Shown here one piece after another: positions 12,156 through 21,037 of a DNA stretch of 64,000 nucleotides. Every line of letters begins with the position of its first letter. Within the stretch, counting starts at the first letter, position 1. This stretch comes from Occultella aeris (GTDB lineage Bacteria; Actinomycetota; Actinomycetes; Actinomycetales; Beutenbergiaceae), in the NCBI RefSeq assembly GCF_902703175.1, contig NZ_CACRYJ010000017.1, positions 124,001 through 188,000 on the forward strand, given 5' to 3'. The notes beneath the pieces are model-generated. The model did no database searches. It saw only the letters and a program-made list of their open reading frames with translations, and had not been told where the DNA came from. Both the position numbers and the translations under genes were made by a program.

Positions 12156-12698
12156 ATGCGACCGATGCTCGGCACCCTCGAACTGCCGCAGGTGCAGGAC
12201 CTGACCACCAGCGACCTGCGCGCCGTCGCCGAGCACCAGGCCGTGGGCAAGGACGGGTCGATGCTGCAGAACCTCGGCCGCGCCGCCACCGGGGTGCGGG
12301 TGCGCGGGGTCGCCACGGACACCGGCGCCGCCACCCTCATCGAGGAACTGAAGGCGCAGGTCCGCACCGGGGAACCGGTCGCGTTCGTCGCCGACATCAC
12401 GGCGGACACCTCCGTCGAGGAGGTCCTCGTGGACGACCTGCAGGTCCGTGAGCTGGCCGGGCGGCCGGGCGCGTTCGCCTACGTGCTCACCCTGCGCGAG
12501 TTCACCGAGCCCGTCGTCCCGGCGTCCACAGCCGCCCTCGAGGCGGACATCCTCGGCGAGGCCGACGACCTGCTCGGCGACCTCCTCGACGGGCTCGACA
12601 TCACGCCGCCGTTCGCGACCGGCCTCGAGGCGTTCGTGACGCCGCTGACCGGCCTCCTCGAGCGGCTGCGCACGTTCCGGGAAGCCACCGGCGGCTGA
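12156..12698 (+). CDS. CIS baseplate/tube-adaptor protein, short paralogue
   Basis: 180 residues. The N-terminal about 120 residues (MRPMLGTLELPQVQDL, then FVADITADTSVEEVLVDDL, then FAYVLTLREF) match the N-terminus of the 1343-residue protein encoded at 13205. This fold resembles the DNA-circulation/gpX-like domain that links tube and spike in other contractile systems, where it is often joined to LysM. Here LysM is absent and the C-terminus is a short helical tail. The ATG at 12156 lies 1 base after the previous stop. Confidence 0.75.
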   Translation: MRPMLGTLELPQVQDLTTSDLRAVAEHQAVGKDGSMLQNLGRAATGVRVRGVATDTGAATLIEELKAQVRTGEPVAFVADITADTSVEEVLVDDLQVRELAGRPGAFAYVLTLREFTEPVVPASTAALEADILGEADDLLGDLLDGLDITPPFATGLEAFVTPLTGLLERLRTFREATGG

Positions 12699-12748
12699 CC
12701 CCACCTCCGAACACACCGACGCAGGACCCACCCAGACGGGAGCCGATC

Positions 12749-13165
12749 ATGGCCGAACCGAACCTCTTCGAGGAGCTCAAGGCGGTGCTCGCCGACTTCA
12801 AGTCGTTCCTCGACGACAACGTGGCAACCATCAAGCCCGCGATCCAGGCGATCGCGTCCCTGGTGCCGCAGGTCACCGAGCTCATCGACCTGCTCGTCGA
12901 GCTGATGAACAAGCTCAAGACCGAGATCCAGAACCTCGACGTGGGTGCCATCCCGGGCCTGGGCGAGGTCGCCGAGTTCACCGGGAAGATCCCGGCGTTC
13001 CTGGATGCCGCGAAGAAGATCCTGCCCGGTGAGACCGGTGCCATCGAGTCGATCGCGGACGTGGCGTCGGTGGTCACCGGGCTGCCGTCGGTGGACCAGG
13101 TCAAGACCGAGTTGCTGGACCTGATCACGGCGATCACCACCCACCTGAACTCGCTCAAGCCCTGA
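12749..13165 (+). CDS. Small all-helical protein of unknown function
   Basis: 138 residues, rich in Leu, Ile, Lys and Glu, with long amphipathic helices and heptad-like stretches such as LIDLLVELMNKLKTEIQNL. No Trp or Cys, no signal peptide and no membrane-length hydrophobic run. It sits between the two paralogous baseplate genes with its own Shine-Dalgarno (ACGGGAG). Its composition differs sharply from the neighbouring beta-rich or disordered proteins. It could be a lumen-filling plug, a short length-control protein or an assembly factor; none of this is shown. Confidence 0.75.
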   Translation: MAEPNLFEELKAVLADFKSFLDDNVATIKPAIQAIASLVPQVTELIDLLVELMNKLKTEIQNLDVGAIPGLGEVAEFTGKIPAFLDAAKKILPGETGAIESIADVASVVTGLPSVDQVKTELLDLITAITTHLNSLKP

Positions 13166-13204
13166 GCGAGAACACCAGGCGACCGCGGACAAGGAGGGTG
13201 AGCG

Positions 13205-16200
13205 ATGGTGCGGCCCATGCTCGGTGAGCTCGAGCTGGAACAGGTGCAGGTGGTCTCCTCCGACGAGGACCACGCACTCGTGCGCCACCGCGTGCCCGCC
13301 CTTGAGGGGGACTTCCTGCAGGCCCTCGGGCGTCGCGGTGCCCGGCTGATGCTCACCGGGGTGCTCACCGCACCGGACACGAAGGAGCACCTGGCTGCGG
13401 TCCGCGAACGGTTCCACGCCGGTGACCCGGTCCCGTTCGTCTCCGACATCTCCGCCGCGACGTCCGTGGACCGGGTCATCGTCGAGCGGATGGACGTGCG
13501 CGAGGTCGCCGGCCGGCCGAGCGCGTTCGAGTACACGCTGGCGTTGCGCGAGCTGACCGACGCCGAACCGATCGACGTCGAGGAGGTGATCATCCCCCCG
13601 CCCCCACCGCCGACGGTCACCGACGGCAAGCTCGCCGTCACCGTGGTGGTCGAGGGTGACCCGGCCTTCGACATGGACCGGGTCCGGGTGAGCGTGGCCG
13701 GCACCACCGACGACGGCGCCGCCCTTGACCGGGTGCTCACGAACCGGATCCGTACCGACACCTGGTTCGCCGACCCGTTCCCGGCCGGCCAGTACACCGC
13801 GAGCGCGCTCGTCGACGACACCCGCAACCCCACCGGGCAGCACGAGGTGCTCACCGGGTCCGCGACGGTGCGGGTGGTCGAGGGGGCGACGGCGTCGGTC
13901 ACCATCGTGCTGCGCCGCGGCGCGAAGATCGGCACCGTCTTCGTCATCACCTTCCACTTCGACAAGTCCTTCGTGGAGCCGTGCGAGCGGCACGTGCTCG
14001 CCCAGGCGATCGCGTACTCGGACGCGCACCCGGACGAGCGGCTGCTGATCGTCGGGCACACCGACCTGACCGGCGGCGACGACTACAACCAGTCCCTCTC
14101 CGAGCGGCGGGCCCGGGCCACCTACGCGATGATGACGTTCGGCTCGAACCCAGCGGCCGCCGTCGCCGAATGGGACGAGTTGCGCCGCACCCGGCCGTTC
14201 GGGACCATCACGACCGTCAAGGACACCTGGGGCACCCGCGAGTACCAGTTCATGCTGGCCGACCTCGGCCGGTTCTTCGGCAACGTGGGCGCGGACCCGG
14301 AGCTGACCGACACCGCCGTGCGGACCTTCCAGTCCGACCACGGCCTCACCCCGGACGGCATCGTCGGCGACGCGACCTGGCCGGTGCTGATCCGGGAGTA
14401 CCTCGGCAACGGCCCGCTGAACCTGCCGACCGCCCGGCTGATGCCGAACGCGAGCGAGGGGTGCGACTCCGGGCCGCTGCGCTGGATCGGCTGCGGCGAG
14501 CAGGACCCGGTGCTGAGCACCCAGTCCGCGTGGCGCCCGAACCGGCGCACCGAGCTGATGTTCGTCAAGGAATCCGCGGTCCCGGCGCAGGTGCCGGAAC
14601 CGATCACCCTCGACCAGGTGTCCGAGGGCGCGGGCGGCGGCGGCTGGTGCCTGGACGACGGCACCGCCACCGGCGTCGCCGACTTCGTGGTCCCGTGGGG
14701 CCAGCCGTGCCCCAGCCCGCCCCAGCCGAAATGGTGCCGCACCCCGGCCGAACCCGGCACCTCCCCCGTGGTCGGCCGGATCAGTTTCACCGACGGCACC
14801 CCGTTCGCGGACCGCCCCTACGTGCTGATGGCCGCCGACGGCGAGTACCTCGGTGGCGAGGTCGCCGTCACCTCGGCCGCGGCGCACGCCGGCACCCCGA
14901 TCCGCAGCAGGACCGACGCCGACGGGAACTTCACCTTTCCCGGGGGCGTCGTCCCGGAGAAGGGTCCCGGCATCTACGTGATCTCCGTTGACGGGCCGTT
15001 CCTGCTCCGGACCGCGACCCAGTCCCTCGCCGACGTGCGCGGCAACGCCACCTGCTTCCGGTACGACGACACCCCGGCCGAGATCATCGTGGTGGACCGG
15101 GCCGTCGCGGACGTGGTCCCGGCCATCACCGGCCCGGACGTGGTGCTGGTGCGGAAGGTCCACACCAGCCCGGCCCGGCGTCCGGTGGTGCTGCGCACCC
15201 CCGCGTTCACCGGGTCCGGTCGCCTCGACCGGTCCAGCGACGTGGTCCGGTTCTTCGACGCCGCCGCGGGCGGCACCGAGATCACGTTCGACGGCGTGGA
15301 CAACGTCTTCGACTCGGCCGCGCTGGCCGCCGGGGTCACCCTGTTCGCGGAGGGCCGCGCCGCGAGCGCCGCGACCGGGGACGTGGTGCTGACCCTCGCC
15401 GTGACGGTCTCCGGTACCCCCGGCCTGAGCCAGACCCATACGATGACAGCCGTCGAGGTGTTCCTCGACCTGCACCGGACCCGGACCGCAGCCGGTACCG
15501 CGCCGGCCACGCTCTCCGAGGCGGACAAGATCACCCCGGGACGGTTCGTCCAGGTGCAGGACGCCGGCTTCCACGCCGGCCGGGCGCTGATCACCGTGCG
15601 CCAGGCCCTGCCCGCGGACTTCACGGGCACGCTCAGCCTGGGCCGCCTGGACGCCAGGACCCGGTTCTTCGCCGCCGCCGACGAGGTGGCCGCAGCCGGG
15701 CAGGCCGAGGTCGTCGCACCTGTGCTGCTGCCGGCGGCGGGCGTCCCGGCGGCCGGCTCCGCGTTCTGGGTCGAGGGCGCCGCGGTCAGCGGGGCCCTGC
15801 GCGACGCCGTGCTGCAGCTCGGGGTGGACGGGGTGGATGCCGACGGCGACCGGGCCGTGCTCACGGTCGTCGAGCTCAGCAACCTCACCATGACGATCCC
15901 CGCCACCGAGGCGAACACGGCGCGGCTCGGGAACTCCCCGGTGCCGGCGCACGTGGTGCCCGGCCGCGCGGTGCCGGCCCCCGTGGACTTCGATGACAAC
16001 CCGACCGCGAACCCTCCGATACCGCTCCTGGAGAACTGCGTCCGCGCGGACCGTCCGATCGAGTTCACGGTGGCGGTCCGGCCCCCGGGCGTACCGGTCA
16101 TCTGGGACGCGCACCGGCTGCGGGGTATACCGGCCGCCGACGGCGGTGACGACGCCGCGGCGATCGTCGCCCTGTCCGCGGCCGACGGGCCGACCGTGAC

Positions 16201-17236
16201 CCGGGACCCGGGCGACGCGCTGCGGGCCACGATGCTCGCGGACAACGTGGGCACGTTCGGGGTGCGCGCGTTCGTGGACGGCAACGCCAACGACGACTAC
16301 GACGTGGGCATCGACCGTGAGCCGAGCATCGTCAAGACGGTGCTGCTCGGCCGGGTCACGATGTTCCTGGACAGCTGCATCGACCAGAGCGGCAGTTTCA
16401 ACGTCACCCCGGTCGCCGGTGGCGGCATCAGCGTGGCCACCGGGGACCCGGCGTTCAACATCGCCATCCCGGCGACCGCGGCGATCCACTTCCTGGTGCA
16501 GGCCGACGCGGTCACGGGTGGGGCGAACGGGCGGCGCTCGGTCAACGCCTACCTCGCCGGCTGGATCAACAACGAGACCGCGCCGGAGGGGATCCTCGGG
16601 CGGTTCCAGGACGACTCGGTGGCCCCGCCCGCGGCCCACACCGACCTCAGCGTGGTCGCCTCGAACCGGGCGGCTGCCACCGGTGGGACCGCCGGGGCGC
16701 CGGTGTTCCTGCCCGGTGATCCCGCGCCCGTGCTCATCGCCCCGCCGACGCTCGACTCGGGGTTCGGCGTCGGCGCCGTGGGCATCGGCGGCGAGACGGC
16801 CACGTTCGGCGTCGGCGGGATCCGTAGGCGGACCGCGCTCCCCGTGGGTGAGCGGTGGATCGTCGAGGACATCGACTCACCCGGGGACAGCGAGCCCGGC
16901 GCCCACCCGGCCGTGGCCGCGGCCACGTTGCGCCGGTTCGTCTGGGGCCTGGACTTCGTCGCGACCCTCGGGATCTGGACGAACATCACGGGCGTGGTAG
17001 CGGCCACCGGGGACCCGGCCGACCGGGTGTACACCGCGCTCCTCCAGAAGCGCTGGACCCAGCGCGGGGAGTGGACCATCGACCCTGCCACCGGTGCGAT
17101 CGCGGTCGCGGTGCCGCCGACCACCACCATCACCGGCACCACTCTCACGTCCCCGGCCGTGGCGATCGGGGACACCGCCATCGAGGTGCGGTTCCCGGCC
17201 GTGCTGGACAACCTTGCGAGGGATGCGCGCGCATGA
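13205..17236 (+). CDS. Giant baseplate protein with OmpA-like and nested peptidoglycan-binding domains
   Basis: 1343 residues. Order: baseplate-adaptor domain 1-125 (paralogue of the 12156 gene); Pro-rich linker IIPPPPPPT; beta domain about 140-240; first half of an OmpA-like domain 243-305 (VGHTDLTGGDDYNQSLSERR); an insert 306-430 containing a PG_binding_1-type motif (VRTFQSDHGLTPDGIVGDAT near 369-395); second half of the OmpA domain (IGCGEQDP near 425, PNRRTELMF near 450); then a carboxypeptidase-regulatory-like beta domain about 515-600 and a long beta-rich C-terminus. OmpA-like and PG_binding_1 domains bind peptidoglycan, so this protein may anchor or orient the particle at cell wall. No signal peptide is present. 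It ends in an ATGA overlap with the next gene. Confidence 0.85.
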   Translation: MVRPMLGELELEQVQVVSSDEDHALVRHRVPALEGDFLQALGRRGARLMLTGVLTAPDTKEHLAAVRERFHAGDPVPFVSDISAATSVDRVIVERMDVREVAGRPSAFEYTLALRELTDAEPIDVEEVIIPPPPPPTVTDGKLAVTVVVEGDPAFDMDRVRVSVAGTTDDGAALDRVLTNRIRTDTWFADPFPAGQYTASALVDDTRNPTGQHEVLTGSATVRVVEGATASVTIVLRRGAKIGTVFVITFHFDKSFVEPCERHVLAQAIAYSDAHPDERLLIVGHTDLTGGDDYNQSLSERRARATYAMMTFGSNPAAAVAEWDELRRTRPFGTITTVKDTWGTREYQFMLADLGRFFGNVGADPELTDTAVRTFQSDHGLTPDGIVGDATWPVLIREYLGNGPLNLPTARLMPNASEGCDSGPLRWIGCGEQDPVLSTQSAWRPNRRTELMFVKESAVPAQVPEPITLDQVSEGAGGGGWCLDDGTATGVADFVVPWGQPCPSPPQPKWCRTPAEPGTSPVVGRISFTDGTPFADRPYVLMAADGEYLGGEVAVTSAAAHAGTPIRSRTDADGNFTFPGGVVPEKGPGIYVISVDGPFLLRTATQSLADVRGNATCFRYDDTPAEIIVVDRAVADVVPAITGPDVVLVRKVHTSPARRPVVLRTPAFTGSGRLDRSSDVVRFFDAAAGGTEITFDGVDNVFDSAALAAGVTLFAEGRAASAATGDVVLTLAVTVSGTPGLSQTHTMTAVEVFLDLHRTRTAAGTAPATLSEADKITPGRFVQVQDAGFHAGRALITVRQALPADFTGTLSLGRLDARTRFFAAADEVAAAGQAEVVAPVLLPAAGVPAAGSAFWVEGAAVSGALRDAVLQLGVDGVDADGDRAVLTVVELSNLTMTIPATEANTARLGNSPVPAHVVPGRAVPAPVDFDDNPTANPPIPLLENCVRADRPIEFTVAVRPPGVPVIWDAHRLRGIPAADGGDDAAAIVALSAADGPTVTRDPGDALRATMLADNVGTFGVRAFVDGNANDDYDVGIDREPSIVKTVLLGRVTMFLDSCIDQSGSFNVTPVAGGGISVATGDPAFNIAIPATAAIHFLVQADAVTGGANGRRSVNAYLAGWINNETAPEGILGRFQDDSVAPPAAHTDLSVVASNRAAATGGTAGAPVFLPGDPAPVLIAPPTLDSGFGVGAVGIGGETATFGVGGIRRRTALPVGERWIVEDIDSPGDSEPGAHPAVAAATLRRFVWGLDFVATLGIWTNITGVVAATGDPADRVYTALLQKRWTQRGEWTIDPATGAIAVAVPPTTTITGTTLTSPAVAIGDTAIEVRFPAVLDNLARDARA

Positions 17237-18228
17237 ACGAGCACGCCATCACCTCGGAGATCCTGGACGCGAGCACCATCGTCCAGGTGGTCATCGACGA
17301 CGCCGACCTCGGTCCCTGGCGCGAGGGCGCGCCCGGCCGGCAGGTCCGCCGCGTCATCCTGGCCGTGCGGCTCGCGGATGTGCTGCGCGGCTCTGTGACG
17401 CAAGCGCCCGGCTCCGTGGTCACGCTCGAGGTGCACCAGGAGCGGCTCGCATCCGGCCGGCCGGTGGGTTCGGTGGGTCTTTGGTCGCGCGTGCCGGTCG
17501 ACGTGGGCGCCCGCCTTCTGGCGTTCAGCCGGGTCGGCGGGGACCTCGCCGACGTGCTCGCCGAGGAGCACCTGCTCCGGCTCGAGGCCTCCGGGCCGGT
17601 GCTCGCCGACCTGCGGCTGGCGCTGTCGCTGCAGCGCGAACACCCGACCGCGGATGCGCTGCTCGAGCAGGCGGAGCGGCACCGCCGTGACGCCGGCGCT
17701 CTGTTCGCCCGGTACGTCTGGACGCTCGCCCGGGAGGCGTTGCGCACGAGCATCGACCGGTTCGACCGGCTCATGCGGGTGGCCGAGCACCCCGAGACCG
17801 ACGTGCGCGCGCAGCGGGCCTACCTGGTGAACGCCTACCTGGACATGACGCAGGCCGCCGACTTCGACACCGCCCATCGGGCCCGCCTGGCCCGGGCGAT
17901 GCTGCGGGCCGCCCTCGACCCCCACCTCGGTGCCCTGCGCTCGCACCTGCTCCAGGTGTTCGTGCCGAACCTGGTCCGGGCACCGGTGCCCGAACCGCTC
18001 AGCCCGGCGGACGTGTTCGGGGCCGTCCCCGAGGATCCCGCACGAGGCGACGACGCCGGGACTGCTGGCGCGGGCCCCGGTACGACCACGGCAGACGTGA
18101 CCGCCGTCGACGTGACCGCCGTCGATGGCGCTGGCCTGCGCGTCGCGGTGCTCGCCGCCCTTGACGACGCCGATCCGGCCACCACCAGCCCCGCGCTGCG
18201 GGACTGGCTGACCGGTGGGGAGGACTGA
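17233..18228 (+). CDS. Uncharacterised CIS protein
   Basis: 331 residues, not recognised. N-terminal half starts MNEHAITSEILDAST and includes a beta-barrel-like stretch (GSVVTLEVHQERL, then VDVGARLLAFSRVGG). The middle is helical and arginine-rich (VWTLAREALRTSIDRFDRLM). The C-terminus is a low-complexity Asp/Thr/Ala linker with a short final helix. No Walker A/B motif, so it is not the missing CIS ATPase. Start is the ATG at 17233 overlapping the preceding stop. Confidence 0.65.
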   Translation: MNEHAITSEILDASTIVQVVIDDADLGPWREGAPGRQVRRVILAVRLADVLRGSVTQAPGSVVTLEVHQERLASGRPVGSVGLWSRVPVDVGARLLAFSRVGGDLADVLAEEHLLRLEASGPVLADLRLALSLQREHPTADALLEQAERHRRDAGALFARYVWTLAREALRTSIDRFDRLMRVAEHPETDVRAQRAYLVNAYLDMTQAADFDTAHRARLARAMLRAALDPHLGALRSHLLQVFVPNLVRAPVPEPLSPADVFGAVPEDPARGDDAGTAGAGPGTTTADVTAVDVTAVDGAGLRVAVLAALDDADPATTSPALRDWLTGGED

Positions 18229-18231
18229 GCC

Positions 18232-19272
18232 ATGCTGCGACCGGCCTACCGGCTCACCGTCGGCGACCAGGTGATCGACACCACCGTCGAGCCGAAGGCA
18301 TCCACCGTCGTCGAGATCGTGGTGCGCTCGGACCTGGGCACCCCGGCCGACGAGGTGACCATCGTCGCCGGCCAGGTCGGCGCCCTGACCGCCGTCCCCG
18401 GCGCGGACGCCCGCGTCGAGCTCGGCTACTCCGACGCCGACCCCGCACTGGTCGTGTTCACCGGCACCGTGGTCGCCGTCGAGCCGGATCTGCGCACCAC
18501 CCGGATCATCGCCCACTCCAAGGCCGACGCGCTGCTGCGCACCAGGATGGAGCGCACGTTCGAGGACACGACCGCGGGGGACGTGGTCCGGGCCCTCGCG
18601 GACGCCGCCGGCGTCCCGGTGGCGCGGGCGGACGCCGGGCCGAGCCTGCACGCATACGTGGTGGACGGGCGCCGGGACGCGTGCCGGCACGTCCGCGACC
18701 TCGCCGCCCTGGCCGGGGTGGACACGTATTTCACGCCCGACGGCGAACTCGTCTTCGAGGCGTTCGGCGGCACCAGATCGGTGCACGTGCTGCGCTACGG
18801 CGAGCACGTCCTGGAGGCGGACCTGACCCGGATCCGGCCGGTCGCCGGGACCGTCACGGCGTTCGGCGAGAGCCCCGGCGGCTCCCGCGGTGACGAGTCG
18901 TGGGCATGGCTCACGAAGGACTTCACGTCCTTCGCGGGCACGTCCGGAACCGACGCGCCCACCCTGCTGCTCGAACGCGGGTCGCTGCGCACGGCGGCCG
19001 GGGCAGCCACCGCCGCGAAGGCGCTCGCCGAGCACCTGGCCGCGACCGCCGTCACCGGGCGGGTCCGGATCCAGGGCCGCCCGCAGCTTGCCCTCGGCGC
19101 ACTGGTGCGCCTGGAGGACTTCCCGGACCGGCCGGGCGCCGGGGTTCCGGACGGCAACCACCAGGTGAGCGCCGTCGAGCACCGCCTGGAGAAGACGCAC
19201 GGCTTCACCACCGACGTGTGGCTGCGCAGCCTCGTCGGCACTGCCGGCGCGGCCGCGGGAGGTGCGCCGTGA
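18232..19272 (+). CDS. Baseplate hub protein, gpD/VgrG-N-like
   Basis: 346 residues. The sequence follows phage late-control gpD proteins: N-terminal barrel with FTGTVVAVEPDLRTTRIIAH, then RTFEDTTAGDVVRALADAAGV and LHAYVVDGRRDACRHVRDLA (conserved hub helix), then a second barrel. In other CIS this is the N-terminal half of the VgrG/Pvc8 trimer that joins tube to spike. Here hub and spike are separate genes, as in P2-like phages. The GTG of the next gene overlaps its stop by 4 bases. Confidence 0.88.
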   Translation: MLRPAYRLTVGDQVIDTTVEPKASTVVEIVVRSDLGTPADEVTIVAGQVGALTAVPGADARVELGYSDADPALVVFTGTVVAVEPDLRTTRIIAHSKADALLRTRMERTFEDTTAGDVVRALADAAGVPVARADAGPSLHAYVVDGRRDACRHVRDLAALAGVDTYFTPDGELVFEAFGGTRSVHVLRYGEHVLEADLTRIRPVAGTVTAFGESPGGSRGDESWAWLTKDFTSFAGTSGTDAPTLLLERGSLRTAAGAATAAKALAEHLAATAVTGRVRIQGRPQLALGALVRLEDFPDRPGAGVPDGNHQVSAVEHRLEKTHGFTTDVWLRSLVGTAGAAAGGAP

Positions 19273-20075
19273 CCACCATCGTCGACACCATCGCCGCGAT
19301 CGTGCGGCACGAGCTGGCCGCGGTGCGCAGCACCGAGCTCGGTGTGGTCGAGGCCGTGTACCCGCACACGAGCGCCGACGACGACGACAACTACGGCGTG
19401 GACGTCGCCCTGAAGAACTCCGGCCTGCTGCTGAAGCGCGTCCCGGTCGGCACCGGGCACGTCGGCACGGTCGGCATCCCGAACGTCGGCGACCTGGTGC
19501 TCGTCGCGTTCGACCACGGGGACGTGAACGCCCCTCTGGTGATCGCCCGGTTCTATGACGACGCGGACCGGCCGCCGCGCTCCACGACCGACGAGATCGT
19601 GCTCAGGCTGCCCCTGGACGCCGACGACGACGCGAGCGTGCTCGCGGCGCTGCGCAACCACCCCACCGACGACCCCGCCCGGGAACTGATCATCGAGATG
19701 CCGCCGAAGATCACCGTGCGGATCGTGGACGGCACGGTGACGGCGACCGCCGGGCAGACCGAGCTGCGGCTCGACCAGTCCGGCGCGAGCGGCGGCACCG
19801 TGCAGGTGAAGTCCGGCGCCACCACGGTCACCCTCGACCAGGACGGGGACGCCACCCTGACCTCGGCTGCGTCGGTGACGCTGCAGGCCTCGGGCGACCT
19901 GACGCTGCAGGCCGGCGGCTCGATCGCCCTGGACGCCGGCACCTCCCTGACCGCCCGGGCCGGCACGACGGCGGAACTGGCCGGTGGTCTGTCCGCGACG
20001 GTCCGCGGGGGCACCGGGGTCACCGTGCAGGGCGTGTCGGTATCCATCAACGGCCTGACCAGTTTCGGCCCATGA
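19269..20075 (+). CDS. Central spike protein, gpV/VgrG-C-like
   Basis: 268 residues. N-terminal OB fold (VVEAVYPHTSADDDDN, then GIPNVGDLVLVAFDHGD and PLVIARFYDD), the gpV/gp5 signature, followed by a repetitive beta-helix of alternating short strands (GDATLTSAASVTLQASG, then GDLTLQAGGSIALDAGTS). This forms the trimeric needle below the hub. The GTG at 19269 is chosen for its overlap with the hub stop and because the protein then begins VTTIVDTIAAIVRHEL. Confidence 0.9.
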   Translation: MTTIVDTIAAIVRHELAAVRSTELGVVEAVYPHTSADDDDNYGVDVALKNSGLLLKRVPVGTGHVGTVGIPNVGDLVLVAFDHGDVNAPLVIARFYDDADRPPRSTTDEIVLRLPLDADDDASVLAALRNHPTDDPARELIIEMPPKITVRIVDGTVTATAGQTELRLDQSGASGGTVQVKSGATTVTLDQDGDATLTSAASVTLQASGDLTLQAGGSIALDAGTSLTARAGTTAELAGGLSATVRGGTGVTVQGVSVSINGLTSFGP

Positions 20076-20097
20076 GCGAGCAGAAGGAGGTGCGGAC

Positions 20098-20433
20098 ATG
20101 CCAGGAGCACCCGTGAGCGTCGGCGCGAGCGTCATGGTGACGCCCGGCGCGGCCGGCGCTCCCGACACCGGCACGATCATCGCCGTGCTGCCCCCGGTCA
20201 TCTCGGCGAGCGGACTGCCGCTGGCCACCAGCGGGTCGATCTGCGTCATGGTCAACTCCGTCACCGGCGTGCCGTATCCGCTGGTCATCGGCACGGTCGG
20301 CACCAGCACGGGCGTGCGGGTGGGCGGGCGCGGGCTGGTCCGCACCGGCGACCGGATCCCCTCCCCGCCCGGCATCCTGCTCGTGATCGGGCCACCCGCC
20401 ACGACGGCGGTGACCGACGGGTGGCCGCCGTGA
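20098..20433 (+). CDS. PAAR-like spike tip protein
   Basis: 111 residues with the repeated glycine/serine-rich hairpins of PAAR tips (VSVGASVMVTPGAAGAPDTG, then VGGRGLVRTGDRI). PAAR proteins cap and sharpen the spike and may carry effectors; this one has no extra effector domain. A strong AGAAGGAGG precedes the ATG at 20098. Confidence 0.8.
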   Translation: MPGAPVSVGASVMVTPGAAGAPDTGTIIAVLPPVISASGLPLATSGSICVMVNSVTGVPYPLVIGTVGTSTGVRVGGRGLVRTGDRIPSPPGILLVIGPPATTAVTDGWPP

Positions 20434-20531
20434 TCGCGCGCGTGCCGGCCGGCGCGGCCCGCGCCGGCCGCCCCGGCGCAGCCACCCCGGACCCGGACCG
20501 CACCGAAACAGCAGAGAGGAGGACCCGATGA
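20430..20531 (+). CDS. Possible 33-codon peptide bridging PAAR and gp25 genes
   Basis: A GTG at 20430 overlaps the PAAR stop (GTGA) and the frame runs without a stop for 33 codons to a TGA that overlaps the gp25 start (ATGA). The predicted peptide is Arg/Ala/Pro-rich (begins VIARVPAGAARAG). The exact bridging of two coupled genes fits the operon style, but in such GC-rich DNA it may be chance; the frame may simply be a spacer holding the gp25 ribosome-binding site. Confidence 0.25.
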   Translation: MIARVPAGAARAGRPGAATPDPDRTETAERRTR

Positions 20532-21037
20532 GCATCCCCACCGCCGAACGCGAGGCGCTCGCCGGGACCGACCTGCGCCTGGTCGGCGACCTGCTGACCG
20601 CCGCCCAGCGCGAGCGGGGCGAGGACCTACGCACCGGGCCCCGCCCGCAGCTGCTCGAGCCCGGTCAGCCGGACCCGGGCCACGACCTGCTCCCGGTGAC
20701 CGGTTGGGAGAACCTCGAACAGGCGCTGCTGCTGCGCTTCCTCACCGAGGTGGGCGAGCTCGGCCACCTCGGCCACCCGACCTACGGCAGCCGGCTCCAC
20801 GAGCTCATCGGCGAACCGAACACGCCCACCACCCGCAACCGGGCCAAGCTCTACGCGCTGCAGGCGCTCGCCGAGGAGCCGCGGGTGGAGCGGGTCGCGA
20901 CGGTCACGGTGACCACCGACCCACGTGACCCCACCCGCCTCGAGGTGCGCGCCGCCGTCGTCATCATCGGCACCTCGACCGAGCTGAACCTCGTGGTCGG
21001 CGTGCCACTCAGTGGCATACCTGGAGGTGCATCATGA
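20528..21037 (+). CDS. Baseplate wedge protein, gp25/GPW-like
   Basis: 169 residues with the core signature of gp25-like wedge proteins: WENLEQALLLRFLTEVGELG, then HPTYGSRLHELIGEPN and a C-terminal beta hairpin. gp25 starts sheath polymerisation at the baseplate. Ribosome-binding site GAGAGGAGG precedes the ATG. The stop overlaps the gpJ start. Confidence 0.9.
   Translation: MSIPTAEREALAGTDLRLVGDLLTAAQRERGEDLRTGPRPQLLEPGQPDPGHDLLPVTGWENLEQALLLRFLTEVGELGHLGHPTYGSRLHELIGEPNTPTTRNRAKLYALQALAEEPRVERVATVTVTTDPRDPTRLEVRAAVVIIGTSTELNLVVGVPLSGIPGGAS

Noticed and set aside
12479-16639. 1386-aa minus-strand frame opposite the giant baseplate gene
   Set aside because: It is Arg/His/Val/Gly-rich with no motifs, and the plus strand encodes recognisable baseplate, OmpA and PG-binding domains with a coupled downstream gene.
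17233-18228. Missing CIS ATPase
   Set aside because: No Walker A (GxxxxGK) or Walker B motif in the translation.
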